From the NCBI RefSeq assembly GCF_964340395.1, contig NC_135568.1, positions 8,511,280 through 8,573,279 on the forward strand: 62,000 nucleotides of DNA, read 5' to 3'. The position numbers and the translations under genes are program-made. Of this stretch, positions 42,937 to 49,341 are shown in pieces. Positions within the stretch are counted from its first letter, which is position 1. Each line of letters opens with the position of its first letter. A model generated the notes under the pieces. It did no database searches. It was not told where the DNA came from and worked only from the letters and a program-made list of their open reading frames with translations. This DNA is from Glandiceps talaboti. Taxonomy: Eukaryota; Hemichordata; Enteropneusta; Spengelidae.

Positions 42937-43845
42937 TTTGGTTTTTGGTCTGTCTGTCTGTATGTCAGTCTGTCTGTGTAAACAACTTAAAGTTAAGAAA
43001 AATACCAGACCAATTGCCTTGGTGTTTGGTGGAGACATTAGTGTGGGTGTCTAGTTGGGACATTGTTCAAAGCAAAATGGTTGCATCACATATGTGTGAT
43101 TTGGGTCAGAAAATGTCATTTTTGATCAAGAAACTTGAACTCAAACAATGCATCTGGGGATAATTGAAAACGGTGTTCCGACGTGAGTCAATTTATCTCT
43201 GACTGTGTATTGCTGATGTAAGGATCTGTATGTATGTATGTCTGACTGTATATTGCTGATGTAAGGATCTGTCTGTATGTATGTATGTATGTATGTATGT
43301 ATGTATGTATGTATGTATGTATGTATGTATGTATGTATGTATGTATGTATGTATGTCTGACTGTATATTGCTGATGTAAGGATCTGTATGACTTTCAATG
43401 CTTGTATGCAAGTATGCGCCATAAGCCATTTATTAGCACAATTATTATATATTTTCCTTCATAAATGGAAAATTTTTCCAATAACTTATTTTTTCTTTTT
43501 AACCAGAAATTTGGCTCTAGGTATGATTACAAGGGAATCTGGTGATACTTTTAGTAGAGAAGAGTTTGTTAACAGATATGTGAGTCAGCTTGGTGGAACT
43601 CCACAGAAGGCAGAGGAGGTAAGTAATCACAAACATTTATTGTCATGGAGAGAAGTCTTGATTGGTAATGAATACAAGTGTACTGAAGGGAGAAATAAGT
43701 CTGACTGGAATTTTCCTTTACGTTGACAGCAATAATCAATACAAGTGTACTAAAGACAGAAATAAGCTTGACTGGACTTTTTTTAGCACAGCAGAACTAA
43801 TGAGGTTCAGTATTGTTATAGGCATGGTGAAATGTTGAGCTGGAA

Positions 43846-43917
<72 letters not shown>

Positions 43918-45392
43918 ATGTGTGTGCATGTGTGTGTAAACGACTTCAAGTCAAACGACAAAAAACGCCAGACCATATTAGTTATGGTGTGTGGATGAAA
44001 AATTGTACAAATGAAAATAATTGCATCAGAGATGTGTGTTCCCGTGTGTGCTTTGGGTAAAAATTCTTAAACTCCAAAACTACTGTGCAGGTTGGTCTGA
44101 AATTTGGTGGGAACATTTGATATTTTGCATAACTTTTTTTTTTCAGTGAAGATACTTATAAACAGACAGTATTAGGCCAAATAAAAATAAAAATCTGGTT
44201 CTGGTCAGGGTAAACTTTCTAAAGTGGTGCGACGACGCGCGTTTTTTTTTTTTTTTTCCTAATTTTTTTTTTTTTTTGGCAAATTAGTAAATACACATTT
44301 TTGACACTTTACATGCTCTCGGAAGATGTCATACAACTCTGGAAGTTGGCACTGTTGTATGGCAAGTTTTGTACGATGTGGATCAATCATCCATCAGGGC
44401 ATCACTAGTCACATTTACAAATTTATCTTATCGCCCAGTGATTTGCAGTTATAATCCCGATTTGCAGTTATAATCCCATCCAAGATAATGAGTCTTGCCT
44501 TGCAACCACTGTATAATGTCATTGTGCAACTTGCAACGTTAAATAACGAGAAATAGGTCTGTCCAACGGACGTAGAGGAGGCAGTGTTTTCTTTCGAGCA
44601 CCGTCCATCATCAGTCTGATACGCAGTCTGTATACGGTACGATGTTTGACACGTCTTTCCAACTCATCGCAGATGGAAAGACGTGTCGAACATCGTAGCG
44701 CATACATCCAGAGCTAACTGCTTACGCTACAGGAAAATCTTTGTATTCAGAAGGCAGAACGAAACGATCACCAGAACTAAGAACACCTCGAAAGTCAGCT
44801 GAATTGATATCAACATTTCGATTGCTCACGCCGTACTCAAACTTCTGACATTTTCGAAACATGTGAGCGGTTTACCACCTAGCACAGTGAACACACTATT
44901 TCCCGTGATTCCCATCAACCACGCTCATCGTACATATTACGTACACATATCGTACGGGGGATTATGGGTATGCAACAGTACTAGAAGAAAAGGGTACCCG
45001 TTACCAAATAGAAGTGCGCCATCACACGAGTTAAATTTTTTCCGCTAGCCTTGCATACAGTGTTGATCGACGGGGAATTGTAAATAAGGAACGGGAAAGC
45101 AAAAATTATCGGAAAAAAAAGGATCGACGCGGGGGTATTCAGGGCACGCGCGCGCTGACCAGAACCAGACATATTTTTTTTTTTGGCCTTATACTATTAA
45201 GTTATTTCTTTAAATTGTTTGTGTTGTCAGATATTGTCGTTCTTTGAAACTGATGAAACCAACAGTATCAGCAAAGAGACGGTGAGGAGAAACATAGAGA
45301 AAGCTGTTGAAAAGTACGAAGATGCACCAGAACACGATCCAACTTTTGAACACCTTTGGTTTGATCATTTGGTACAACATGATGAATTGTGA
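4437..45392 (+). CDS. ER-type JmjC oxygenase with EF-hand-like tail and HDEL
   Basis: Predicted Fe(II)/2-oxoglutarate-dependent oxygenase of the cupin_8/JmjC hydroxylase group; substrate unknown. Exons: 4437-4931, 6271-6390, 7329-7488, 36309-36513, 37089-37161, 38127-38174, 38584-38747, 43507-43618, 45231-45392; phases all agree and give 512 residues. Residues 1-30 form a hydrophobic signal peptide. Iron ligands are H181 and D183 (LIHQD) and H262 (GHLHQVRS); K196 in NGTKQWLL is the likely 2-oxoglutarate lysine. Residues about 345-500 hold EF-hand-like loops, the best being D373-E384 ([12 protein letters not shown]), others degenerate. The protein ends in HDEL, an ER retrieval signal. The start is the first ATG; an upstream in-frame GTG at 4422 is not used. 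A polyadenylation signal follows at 45647. JMJD8 and FIH-like enzymes are relatives, but the exact orthologue is not known to me. Confidence 0.85.
5139..5219. repeat. (AT)n microsatellite
   Basis: About 80 bases of alternating A and T in JmjC intron 1 (4932-6270). The rest of that intron is AT-rich with a T tract at about 5688-5712 and no other recognisable feature. Confidence 0.95.
7734..7815. repeat. (TG)n microsatellite
   Basis: About 40 TG units in JmjC intron 3. A short (CA)n lies at 8116-8142. Apparent reading frames here are only Cys-Val or His-Thr translations of the repeat. Confidence 0.95.
8520..8621. mobile_element. Foldback MITE, TAG...CTA ends, 9-bp target duplication
   Basis: Arms of about 37 bases (8520-8556 and 8585-8621) start with TAGACTGGAAGG and end CCTTCAGTCTA, enclosing TTTATTGGCACTCCTTA and its complement. 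Flanked by an exact 9-bp direct repeat GTCTTGACC (8511-8519 and 8622-8630). No coding capacity. Confidence 0.8.
10205..11290. repeat. Satellite-like array of TTATCCGATAA motifs forming a large foldback
   Basis: Degenerate units of about 100-120 bases, each holding TTATCCGATAAAATCCGATA, a stretch like TCTAACTTAGATTTTAGAC, and a GGGACCCAGGCCTCC spacer. The left part (10205-10480) carries the units in the opposite orientation to the right part (about 10850-11290), so the whole block can fold back. A shorter hairpin (10481-10572) with ATGTCGTGTCTTCATG arms sits near the turn. Confidence 0.75.
11332..11404. repeat. Short hairpin with AGAGCTA end
   Basis: Imperfect inverted repeat: AGCTCTAGAAATATGCACTG on the left pairs with the right arm that ends CATATATCAGAGCTA. 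It resembles the ends of the foldback at 51901-51985, but no target duplication is visible. Confidence 0.5.
12110..12303 (+). promoter_or_regulatory. Probable promoter and 5' untranslated exon of the SET gene
   Basis: A G-rich, CpG-containing stretch (12115-12160 is almost pure G) precedes a strong donor AAAAG|GTAAGTA at 12304. Joining it to the acceptor at 12660 keeps the frame open upstream of the chosen ATG, with an in-frame TGA near 12227 and no ATG between, as expected for a 5' untranslated exon. The transcription start is not determined. Confidence 0.4.
12679..28183 (+). CDS. KMT5A-type SET-domain lysine methyltransferase with SIM and C2H2 finger
   Basis: Predicted nuclear S-adenosylmethionine-dependent lysine methyltransferase. 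Exons: 12661-12781 (ATG at 12679), 14392-14545, 16429-16634, 17048-17226, 17664-17807, 19594-19686, 19835-19982, 20310-20353, 22466-22618, 23273-23422, 25046-25102, 26271-26330, probably 26864-26962, 27972-28183. The SET core spans residues about 30-150: [22 protein letters not shown] (103-105) and LYDYGE (139-144), the order and spacing of KMT5A. Then an acidic tail with [10 protein letters not shown] (about 272-281, SUMO-interaction-like), a C2H2 finger C321-C324-H337-H341, and a final module with [11 protein letters not shown] and [13 protein letters not shown]. All junctions are in phase except 22618 to 23273, where an exon seems missing beside the N gap. About 600 residues. The whole gene lies in JmjC intron 3. 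Confidence 0.8.
12790..13651. mobile_element. Non-autonomous element with GGCC terminal inverted repeats (copy 1)
   Basis: Left end GGCC...TTGGTTCTGGTCAGGACAG, right end CTGACCAGAACCAT...GGCC. Subterminal TAAAATGGTGCGACTACGCG and the GACGCGCGGGTATTCA stretch match copy 2 at 44175-45188. It begins eight bases after the donor of SET exon 12661-12781. The GG-C ends and the TTA flanks of copy 2 suggest PIF/Harbinger. No transposase frame. Confidence 0.65.
13660..13753. mobile_element. Short MITE related to the 3641-3826 element
   Basis: Ends TAGCTGCACTAATTGTAGTG and ACACTACAATTATTGCAGAT match the termini of the element at 3641-3826 with few differences; the interior is unrelated. Flanking TATAATG repeats suggest a degraded target duplication. 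Confidence 0.65.
14750..15190. repeat. Duplicated leader plus (TATG)n microsatellite, copy 1
   Basis: About 105 bases beginning TTTCTGGATCATTTTTAGCA run into an interrupted TATG/TACG array to 15190. The same leader, almost identical, precedes a shorter (TATG)n at 17368-17522. Confidence 0.9.
17368..17522. repeat. Duplicated leader plus (TATG)n microsatellite, copy 2
   Basis: Differs from 14750-14860 by roughly one base over the leader; the TATG array is about 50 bases. The two copies lie in different SET-gene introns. Confidence 0.9.
17850..18560 (+). mobile_element. Interspersed repeat with GTCTGT array and AACAACTTAAA core, copy 1
   Basis: Begins TTTTTTAGCACAACTGAACT, then a GTCTGTC/GTGT array, then TGTGTAAACAACTTAAAATC and modules with TGTGATTTGGGTCAAAAAAT and CTCTAAAACTAC. 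Copies occur at about 42935-43165 and 43775-44130. No coding capacity seen. Confidence 0.6.
20455..20705. repeat. Two-copy diverged tandem repeat
   Basis: The stretch ATATATCATG(A/T)AAAGTT...AAATCCTCAACAAAGTGT...GAGGAAGTCCTCGATAAAT occurs twice (about 20455 and 20625) in the SET-gene intron. Confidence 0.7.
21183..22370. mobile_element. Modular repeat element with inverted AGTCCCCGC ends, copy 1
   Basis: Left end AGTCCCCGCCACGGACAAAG, then TTATAGATTGGGCTCCGTCC, then about eight diverged 100-120-base modules each with GACCGATTCTTCTCAAACT-like and TATGGCTGCCAGACGGCCAT motifs, and a right end with GGTGGCAATTCTCTAAAAAC and GCGGGGACTGAGTCATCTCT. The same two end blocks frame 32490-33385. Partial module arrays lie at about 18690-18790 and 23785-24440. 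Confidence 0.75.
22797..22996. other. Assembly gap (200 N)
   Basis: Exactly 200 N, likely a placeholder length. It lies between two SET-gene exons whose phases do not match, so a coding exon may be hidden here. Confidence 0.98.
23785..24440. mobile_element. Modular repeat element, partial copy
   Basis: Starts GGGGACTTACAGATTGAGTT, then CGTCCGTCC-rich DNA and about five modules with CCATAACTCAGTCTTGTGTG and GGCCATTTTGTTT. The right-end block of the family was not found. Confidence 0.65.
26530..26858. mobile_element. TIR element inserted across a splice acceptor
   Basis: Ends GGTCGGTACAAAACACAGGC and its near complement (CCTGTGTTTTGTACTGACTG). Flanked by TTTAGACCCT on both sides (26520-26529 and 26859-26868), a 9-10-bp target duplication that contains the TTTAG|AC splice acceptor of the following exon. 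Internal TTTCAAATGC and GGATTCACATTC motifs repeat. No coding capacity. Confidence 0.75.
26864..26962 (+). CDS. Probable additional SET-gene exon behind a transposon-duplicated acceptor
   Basis: Acceptor TGTTTAG at 26857-26863 and donor ACAG|GTATAT at 26963. Phase in and out is 1, as for its neighbours, and the 99 bases are open, encoding [11 protein letters not shown]...QILIETG. Skipping it also keeps frame, so it could be alternative. Confidence 0.5.
27972..28183 (+). CDS. Last exon of SET gene: basic SANT-like C-terminal module
   Basis: Encodes [15 protein letters not shown], a basic linker, [35 protein letters not shown] and a stop. The pattern W-x-x-E-E, V-P-G-K-x-x-C, R-x-W-x-x-I-K-x-x-V-x-N recurs, as I remember it, at the C-termini of many uncharacterised fish and invertebrate proteins, some of them with KMT5A-like SET domains. 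I take it for a DNA-binding-like helical module; its function is not known to me. Confidence 0.65.
28210..29770. mobile_element. Large foldback element, about 350-base inverted arms
   Basis: Left arm 28210-28565 and right arm about 29395-29765 are diverged reverse complements; shared blocks include GCGCCAA near the tip, GTTTGAAGTACAAA-like, CACAAACTCACAGGAG and GACACTATTTTGAA. The centre holds diverged repeats with TCAAGGTCA and GGACCTACT. It begins 27 bases after the SET-gene stop. No protein frame recognised. Confidence 0.7.
29930..30530. repeat. Diverged tandem repeats with CATGACCACGCCCATAGC
   Basis: About five units of 100-130 bases, each with AACCATGACCACGCCCATAG, CAACAGCCAAATGGC, TTTTGGTCAAATA and ATAAACATTCAAAAAATAT. 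Related units occur at 32830-33240 inside the copy of the modular element there. The open frame through 29979-30242 is a translation of the repeat. Confidence 0.8.
30540..32480. other. Intronic stretch without recognised gene
   Basis: AT-rich DNA within JmjC intron 3. It holds only an interrupted (CA)n/(TA)n at about 32150-32210 and no exon with credible borders that I could find. Confidence 0.5.
32490..33385. mobile_element. Modular repeat element, copy 2
   Basis: Left block AGCCCAGCTGGACGTAGTCC followed by GGGCTTATAGATTGGGTTCT; right block GGTGGCAATTCTCAGAAAAC and GGGGGAGCTGAGTCATCTTC, both matching 21183-22370. The interior differs: one GCCATTT module and four CACGCCCATA-type modules. Confidence 0.7.
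33530..34375. repeat. Minisatellite, unit about 67 bases
   Basis: Roughly 12-13 diverged units containing GAGTTTGAGAGTGCTAGTCC, TTTAAATTTCAAGTGACCAA and TCAGAGATCTTGCAGCCACC. Confidence 0.9.
34380..36060. other. Intronic stretch with a (TG)n tract
   Basis: Holds a (TG)n/(CG) tract at about 35338-35405 and otherwise unremarkable AT-rich DNA. I see no gene. Confidence 0.5.
36091..36134 (+). other. Orphan exon-like segment, possible poison exon
   Basis: Acceptor TTCGCAG and donor GTGAGT bracket 44 open bases encoding [15 protein letters not shown] in the incoming JmjC phase. Inclusion would shift exon 4 and give a TGA within about 12 codons. It contains a perfect 24-base palindrome at 36100-36123 centred on an AAGCTT site. 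Confidence 0.35.
36309..45392 (+). CDS. JmjC gene exons 4-9 (HQVRS ligand, EF-like loops, HDEL)
   Basis: Exon 4 opens with the GHLHQVRS strand and the AVAIWF strand that close the double-stranded beta-helix. Exons 5-9 encode a mostly helical acidic tail with loops such as [36 protein letters not shown] and [12 protein letters not shown]. These follow EF-hand spacing only partly: positions 1, 3, 5 and 12 are often substituted, so calcium binding is uncertain except perhaps in the second. The final codons are CAT GAT GAA TTG TGA (HDEL, stop). Confidence 0.82.
36448..36905. repeat. Tandem duplication of the end of JmjC exon 4 with its splice donor
   Basis: The last 66 bases of exon 4, the donor and a 46-base derivative repeat with a period of exactly 120 (copies start 36448, 36568, 36688), followed by shorter repeats. 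Eight CAG|GTAAG or GTAATG donor-like sites occur, and each unit also has an acceptor-like TTTTACCACAG. Confidence 0.9.
37640..38065. repeat. Minisatellite, unit about 52 bases
   Basis: About eight units of TTTTAGCTGTAAATGTATAT, GTTATGTACAGTCTACTGGC, AAAGACGTCCAG, in JmjC intron 5. The open frame here ([15 protein letters not shown]) is a translation of the repeat. Confidence 0.93.
38775..39115. repeat. Minisatellite, unit 43 bases with a CCAAT box
   Basis: About eight units of GATGAACCTTTCAAAGGTGA, ATTCTGATTGGTTGTTATGC, AGT directly after JmjC exon 7. Each carries TGATTGGTT. Confidence 0.93.
39649..39658 (-). terminator. Polyadenylation signals of the C1q gene
   Basis: Two overlapping AATAAA hexamers on the minus strand (39649-39654, 39653-39658), about 25 bases past the stop; another overlaps the stop itself (39680-39685). 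Confidence 0.6.
39681..41273 (-). CDS. Secreted collagen-like C1q-domain protein
   Basis: A 302-residue protein of the C1q/TNF-like family, secreted and expected to trimerise through its globular head. Exon 1 is 41273-41132 (signal peptide [20 protein letters not shown], short linker with Cys39, first triplets); exon 2 is 40447-39681; the phase-1 splice falls within a Gly codon. Residues 42-161 are about 40 uninterrupted Gly-X-Y triplets, many of GPKG, GEKG and GQKG type. Residues 168-302 form the C1q domain, from [14 protein letters not shown] through [12 protein letters not shown] and [10 protein letters not shown] to FTGYLLYS, the classical aromatic framework. The first ATG is used; an upstream in-frame TTG is ignored. 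The gene is antisense within JmjC intron 7. C1q proteins are strongly expanded in marine invertebrates and often act in innate recognition, but this one's ligand is unknown. Confidence 0.9.
41741..41859. repeat. Foldback with 25-base perfect stem upstream of C1q gene
   Basis: TCCAAACACAAACTTGAAAA continuing to TTGTA on the left pairs with TACAATTTTCAAGTTTGTGT continuing to TTGGA on the right. It lies about 470 bases 5' of the C1q start codon. No target duplication recognised. Confidence 0.75.
42935..43165 (+). mobile_element. Interspersed repeat with AACAACTTAAA core, copy 2
   Basis: GTCTGTCTGTCTG, then TGTGTAAACAACTTAAAGTT, GTGGGTGTCTAGTTGGGACA and TGTGATTTGGGTCAGAAAAT, matching 17900-18080. 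It is preceded by a (TG)n at about 42895-42931. Confidence 0.6.
43195..43390. repeat. (TATG)n array with flanking 43-base repeats
   Basis: TCTGACTGTATATTGCTGAT plus GTAAGGATCTGT occurs three times (about 43197, 43240, 43357) around a 90-base TATG tract, just before JmjC exon 8. Confidence 0.9.
43775..44130 (+). mobile_element. Interspersed repeat, copy 3, with (TG)n
   Basis: TTTTTTTAGCACAGCAGAAC, AATGAGGTTCAGTA, a (TG)n at 43847-43935, then TGTGTAAACGACTTCAAGTC and CTCCAAAACTACTGTGCAGG. Same module order as 17850-18560. Confidence 0.6.
44175..45188. mobile_element. Non-autonomous element with GGCC terminal inverted repeats (copy 2)
   Basis: GGCCAAATAAAAATAAAAAT then CTGGTTCTGGTCAGG at the left, and CTGACCAGAACCAGAC then a T-run and GGCC at the right, flanked by TTA on both sides. 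About 1.0 kb. It contains a hairpin (44638-44698) with CGATGTTTGACACGTCTTTC arms. The right end is 43 bases before JmjC exon 9. No convincing transposase frame. Confidence 0.7.
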
Positions 45393-45646
45393 AGATTCTA
45401 ATGAGAGGCTGTCATATTTGTCATAAGTTTATCACATAACCTGCGCCCATTCACATTTTACACAAGTTTGACTGTCTTCAAATTTGAAAATGTTTTTTGT
45501 TTGAAGTTATTTATTTTCACACTTCTCACTTTTCATATATGTGTTGACAGCAGTAATCTGACTCTTTCACACTACCTTCACAAATACTTGAGATGGGACT
45601 AGATGTCTTCAATGCAGAGAGTCAGAGTTAAAAAGGTGTTAACATA

Positions 45647-45652
45647 AATAAA
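45647..45652 (+). terminator. Polyadenylation signal of the JmjC gene
   Basis: AATAAA 255 bases after the stop codon; the first such hexamer downstream that I noticed. Confidence 0.5.
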
Positions 45653-46004
45653 ACATGTGTGGACAAAAGCGACCATAGAATCTCTCTGGTTGTTTTAATC
45701 CATATCATGTGTAGGCACAATGAACTGTGTGAACACAAGTAGACCTGACTACACTAACATGATAATTTTTACTAACTTGGTATTTCAAATAAGAAAAGAT
45801 GGGGGTAGGGGGAGGGGGGGGGTTACTGTAAAACAGAGGCCATATCCCAGTTGTTGGCTGTCTGGTTGTAAGATGTTTTACATGAGTGGACATTACTTCT
45901 GTGAAATTACTGGTAGACTATACACTTTGTGACAATCTTTACATTATTTGATAACAACATTGGGTGCTTCATTAATTTTTTTTAGGATAGCTGATAACAT
46001 TTAC

Positions 46005-46309
46005 ACATTACTGGGACAAGCCATTAACCAAGCAAGTGGACTTGTTATCAAAGAGTACCAATATTACGTATGTGATGATGGGCTCTTACATAACACAAGT
46101 AAACAGCTGTAAAAGTGTAGTTCACAGCGTAAGATCATTTCTAAGGAGTGAGTCAATTGAGGCAAACCTTATCTCTGTCTTATATCAGTTGTATAAGTAA
46201 CGCTACAAACAGCTTTAGAGATGCAAACAACTTTTATGACACCCGTTTTCGCCAGGCAAGCCCGCGGGTTTGTTGGACTTGGACCGCTAATGGTTTGTGA
46301 ATGTCATGA
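46005..46309. mobile_element. MITE-like repeat, copy 1
   Basis: Begins ACATTACTGGGACAAGCCAT and ends GCTAATGGTTTGTGAATGTC; the two ends are imperfect inverted repeats. Nearly identical to 55624-55937, sharing AGAGTACCAATATT, GATGGGCTCTTACATAACAC and CTTTTATGACACCCGTTTTC. Confidence 0.8.
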
Positions 46310-46792
46310 AAAGCAGACTGGTGTAAAGAATGGGCATGTATTTTGAATAAGATGAGATATTACTTTCACTGACACTGGTCACAAGGTTTCATATTAGGCT
46401 AAAAAGTTGAATCAATCAATGTTTTATGGAAAGTTCTTGTCGCACGGGTAAAAGCTTATAAGCTCAACTTATGCCAATTTCACAATTTGTATATGATCAA
46501 AAGTATTTATTGATTCAGAAGTTTATTTATATTTTTGCCAAGTAGAATATAGGTTTGATCACATTTTGACTATTTCTTGATTTTGTCATTACTTCCTTAT
46601 GGACTGTTTCAAAAAAGTCCAGTAAATTTTTGGATGAATGTTAATTTATCACTTTCACAACTGTATCTGCGCTGTCACTATCTCAAAAATGTATACATCT
46701 CAGTATATGCTATGCAACAATCCCAGAGTGCAATTTTCCTTACAGGCATTAATGTCATATGACTTACAATATTTTCATAGTTTGCAAATTAT

Positions 46793-46833
<41 letters not shown>
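46793..46833. repeat. (AAC)n microsatellite
   Basis: About 13 AAC units; the poly-Gln reading is a translation of the repeat only. Confidence 0.95.
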
Positions 46834-46834
<1 letters not shown>

Positions 46835-49099
46835 GATAATTAGTGGTTATGGGTGAGAGAATAAGAGATGTTTTATAATGCAATCAATATTATGATAATC
46901 AATATCAAATATGCCACATTCCAATTTCTGAAAAAAAATGAAAGATTGGTCACTTAGAGCCACTAGTGATTTGGTTGAATGTGATTGTCTGAATCACAGC
47001 TGTCCATTGTTTGATATGGCATAGATCAGTGGATTTATAATTATGTTTTTTATAATTATGTTAATTTTTCAAAGTCATGAAGCATTTACATGCATTTTTT
47101 TATGTATTTATGTACTGCAATGTTGTTTGTGTTCATGATAACAAAACCTTCATTTTCTCTGAATTTGAGCCTCTTCCATACAAATTTGTTCGTGTGTGAA
47201 AATGGCTGCAATATGGGCTACAATATGGTGTATGATCATCACTTCTTGGCCAATAACTTCTTCCAAACAGTGTTCCTAGTGGCCAAACAATAATATCTTT
47301 TGTCTTTCTCAAAGATGCGCCTCAATGTGTGATCAAATTTGATTTATGTATAATGTGTTCTTTATCATTGGGTAATATGGACATACAGTTCATTTTAGTT
47401 ATCTTTCACACTTTTCAAATTTTAGTCTAGAGTACTGCAAGAGAAACTCTCAGAATTTATAAATATTAACTGAGAGTACAATTTCAGGATAGGTCAGAGG
47501 CATTCTCGCAAATCATAGTTTCATTTTCTTCTGTGATACATAAAAAATGTTTGACAGTGAGTCTTGGACAGCAACTGAGTGTGTTCTAGAAGAGACTGTG
47601 ATTTGTGATGATCTATGGAGGTTAGAATGAGGGTGACCTCTTGGTCAAAAATGGGGTCAATTTTGGTTTGCATTGATCTAACATATGGGGTCATGAAGGT
47701 TAGACACACAATCTATCACTAATCTGACTTCAAGTGATGTGCCCTATTTTCAGTTTGCTGCATGGTGTGAAATAGTGGCCAGTGGTAATGGAAGCATTCT
47801 GTTAAGTTTTTGTGTAACACAGATTTCAGATATTGAATTCGACTCCAACAATTTTATTTATTCACTTTTTCTAAAGATAATTACATACATCATATCAAAT
47901 ACATCAAAGGCTTTGTGATCAGAATTATTATTTTGTGGATTTATTTTTTATTTTGCAATAAAACTTTTTCTCAAAATGTTGTTATTTTCATTTTCATAAA
48001 TTCTGTGAGGACATATAACTTTGTAGTCTGGATGCCAATATGATCTCCAACCCTGTCTGGTCAAATGACTCAATCGTGATCCAAAACTTATTCAGGTAAA
48101 TAAACCCCAACTGTTATAATGATGAAGACAGTGTGTAAATTGCGTCCTTAGCTGGCAAATATACCATATTTGGACATAAATGTACCATATTTGGACATTA
48201 CATAACAGCCACACTAACTTATTATTGGGCAGAATCCTTGATAAACTGAGACATGATTATGACCGTGGGGTTGGCTTTGGTTGAATTTGAAATGTCATCT
48301 CAGGATCTCTCATTGAGCTAGACGTAAAGAGAGATGTTGAGATTTGATGCAGGATAGCACTAGACTTAGAATAGATATTTGCATTTGATTTTATAGCAAA
48401 TCAACTGTCAGCTATTATAGAAATACAAAGATATTATTTTTGCAACATGTTGATATAAATTGTAAATGGAGCCAGGACATTTTATAATGATTGATGTAAT
48501 TACACTCACAGTAGGGTGACTTCTCTGATAGAAGTTACTGTAAATCACTCATTCAACCTACATTATCCTGATTACAGAGTGATTTACAAATTATGTCCAC
48601 ATAAACCAAGGCATGGCTATCACCCACTTGTGTAATCTACTGCATTATTTAAAACAAAAGTGGTTTTAATTTGTATCTATGTAGATTGCCGTCCATTAGC
48701 ATGATTTTAGTAATATATCTACCTCTCCAAATCTTTATAGGATGAAAATACATCAACTTAACGATGATGTCCTTGTATAGATTAATTGAGAATAGGTGAC
48801 ATATTTATGTGAGTATAAATTGAAAGTCTTTTTTGTTTCGTTATTTTTTTAATGATCTTTTTTGTCCCTGATAAAGGACACTGTAATTAAATGTATTTAG
48901 ATCAATAATCTCACAAAAAATGGTGGATTGGAATTTGACCAGTCTTTATACATATAATTCAATGCCATAACCTTGAACACTTCTTTGGATGAAACATTAC
49001 CTTTGGAAAGATATTCAATAGCCCAGAATGAGCTTGATTTAAGAGTCTGAATGAGTGCATACCACAAAGGAAGAGGGACGGCCAAATGAAGGTTTTCAA

Positions 49100-49341
49100 A
49101 TTCAAATTACCCAGTCTTTGTGTAACAGCAGCTTTGACCAGGGCTTTGACAGCAAGTCCCCAGCTTTGTGATTGGTTATCAGCTGTTGTCCACAGTAATT
49201 TGCATAATATTGTAGATTTCTGCCAGGGTACACAACCTGCTTTAAAAGTGTAACCTTTTGGGGTGTTACACCAGGGCCATTAACAAGTCAAGTGAGTCAG
49301 CCGTCATTATAGTTTGGTTTCTTCAGTAGTATTTCTACAAC
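49100..49341 (+). promoter_or_regulatory. Presumed ALDH promoter and 5' leader
   Basis: Within 250 bases of the ATG lie a TATA-like TTTAAAAG (49241-49248), an ATTGG (about 49179) and two CTTTGAC half-sites (about 49132 and 49143) that on the other strand read GTCAAAG, resembling nuclear-receptor or TCF half-sites. All are short motifs that can occur by chance. Confidence 0.3.

Larger units (their letters stand above)
45653..49341. other. Intergenic region between the JmjC and ALDH genes
   Basis: Contains a MITE-like repeat (46005-46309), an (AAC)n tract (46793-46833), a possible element end at 47265-47310 (CTAGTGGCCAAACAATAATA) and otherwise AT-rich DNA. I found no coding exon. Confidence 0.55.

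Noticed and set aside
44519-44707. Arg-rich minus-strand frame inside the GGCC element as a transposase remnant
   Set aside because: Too short and without catalytic motifs; partly formed by the internal hairpin.
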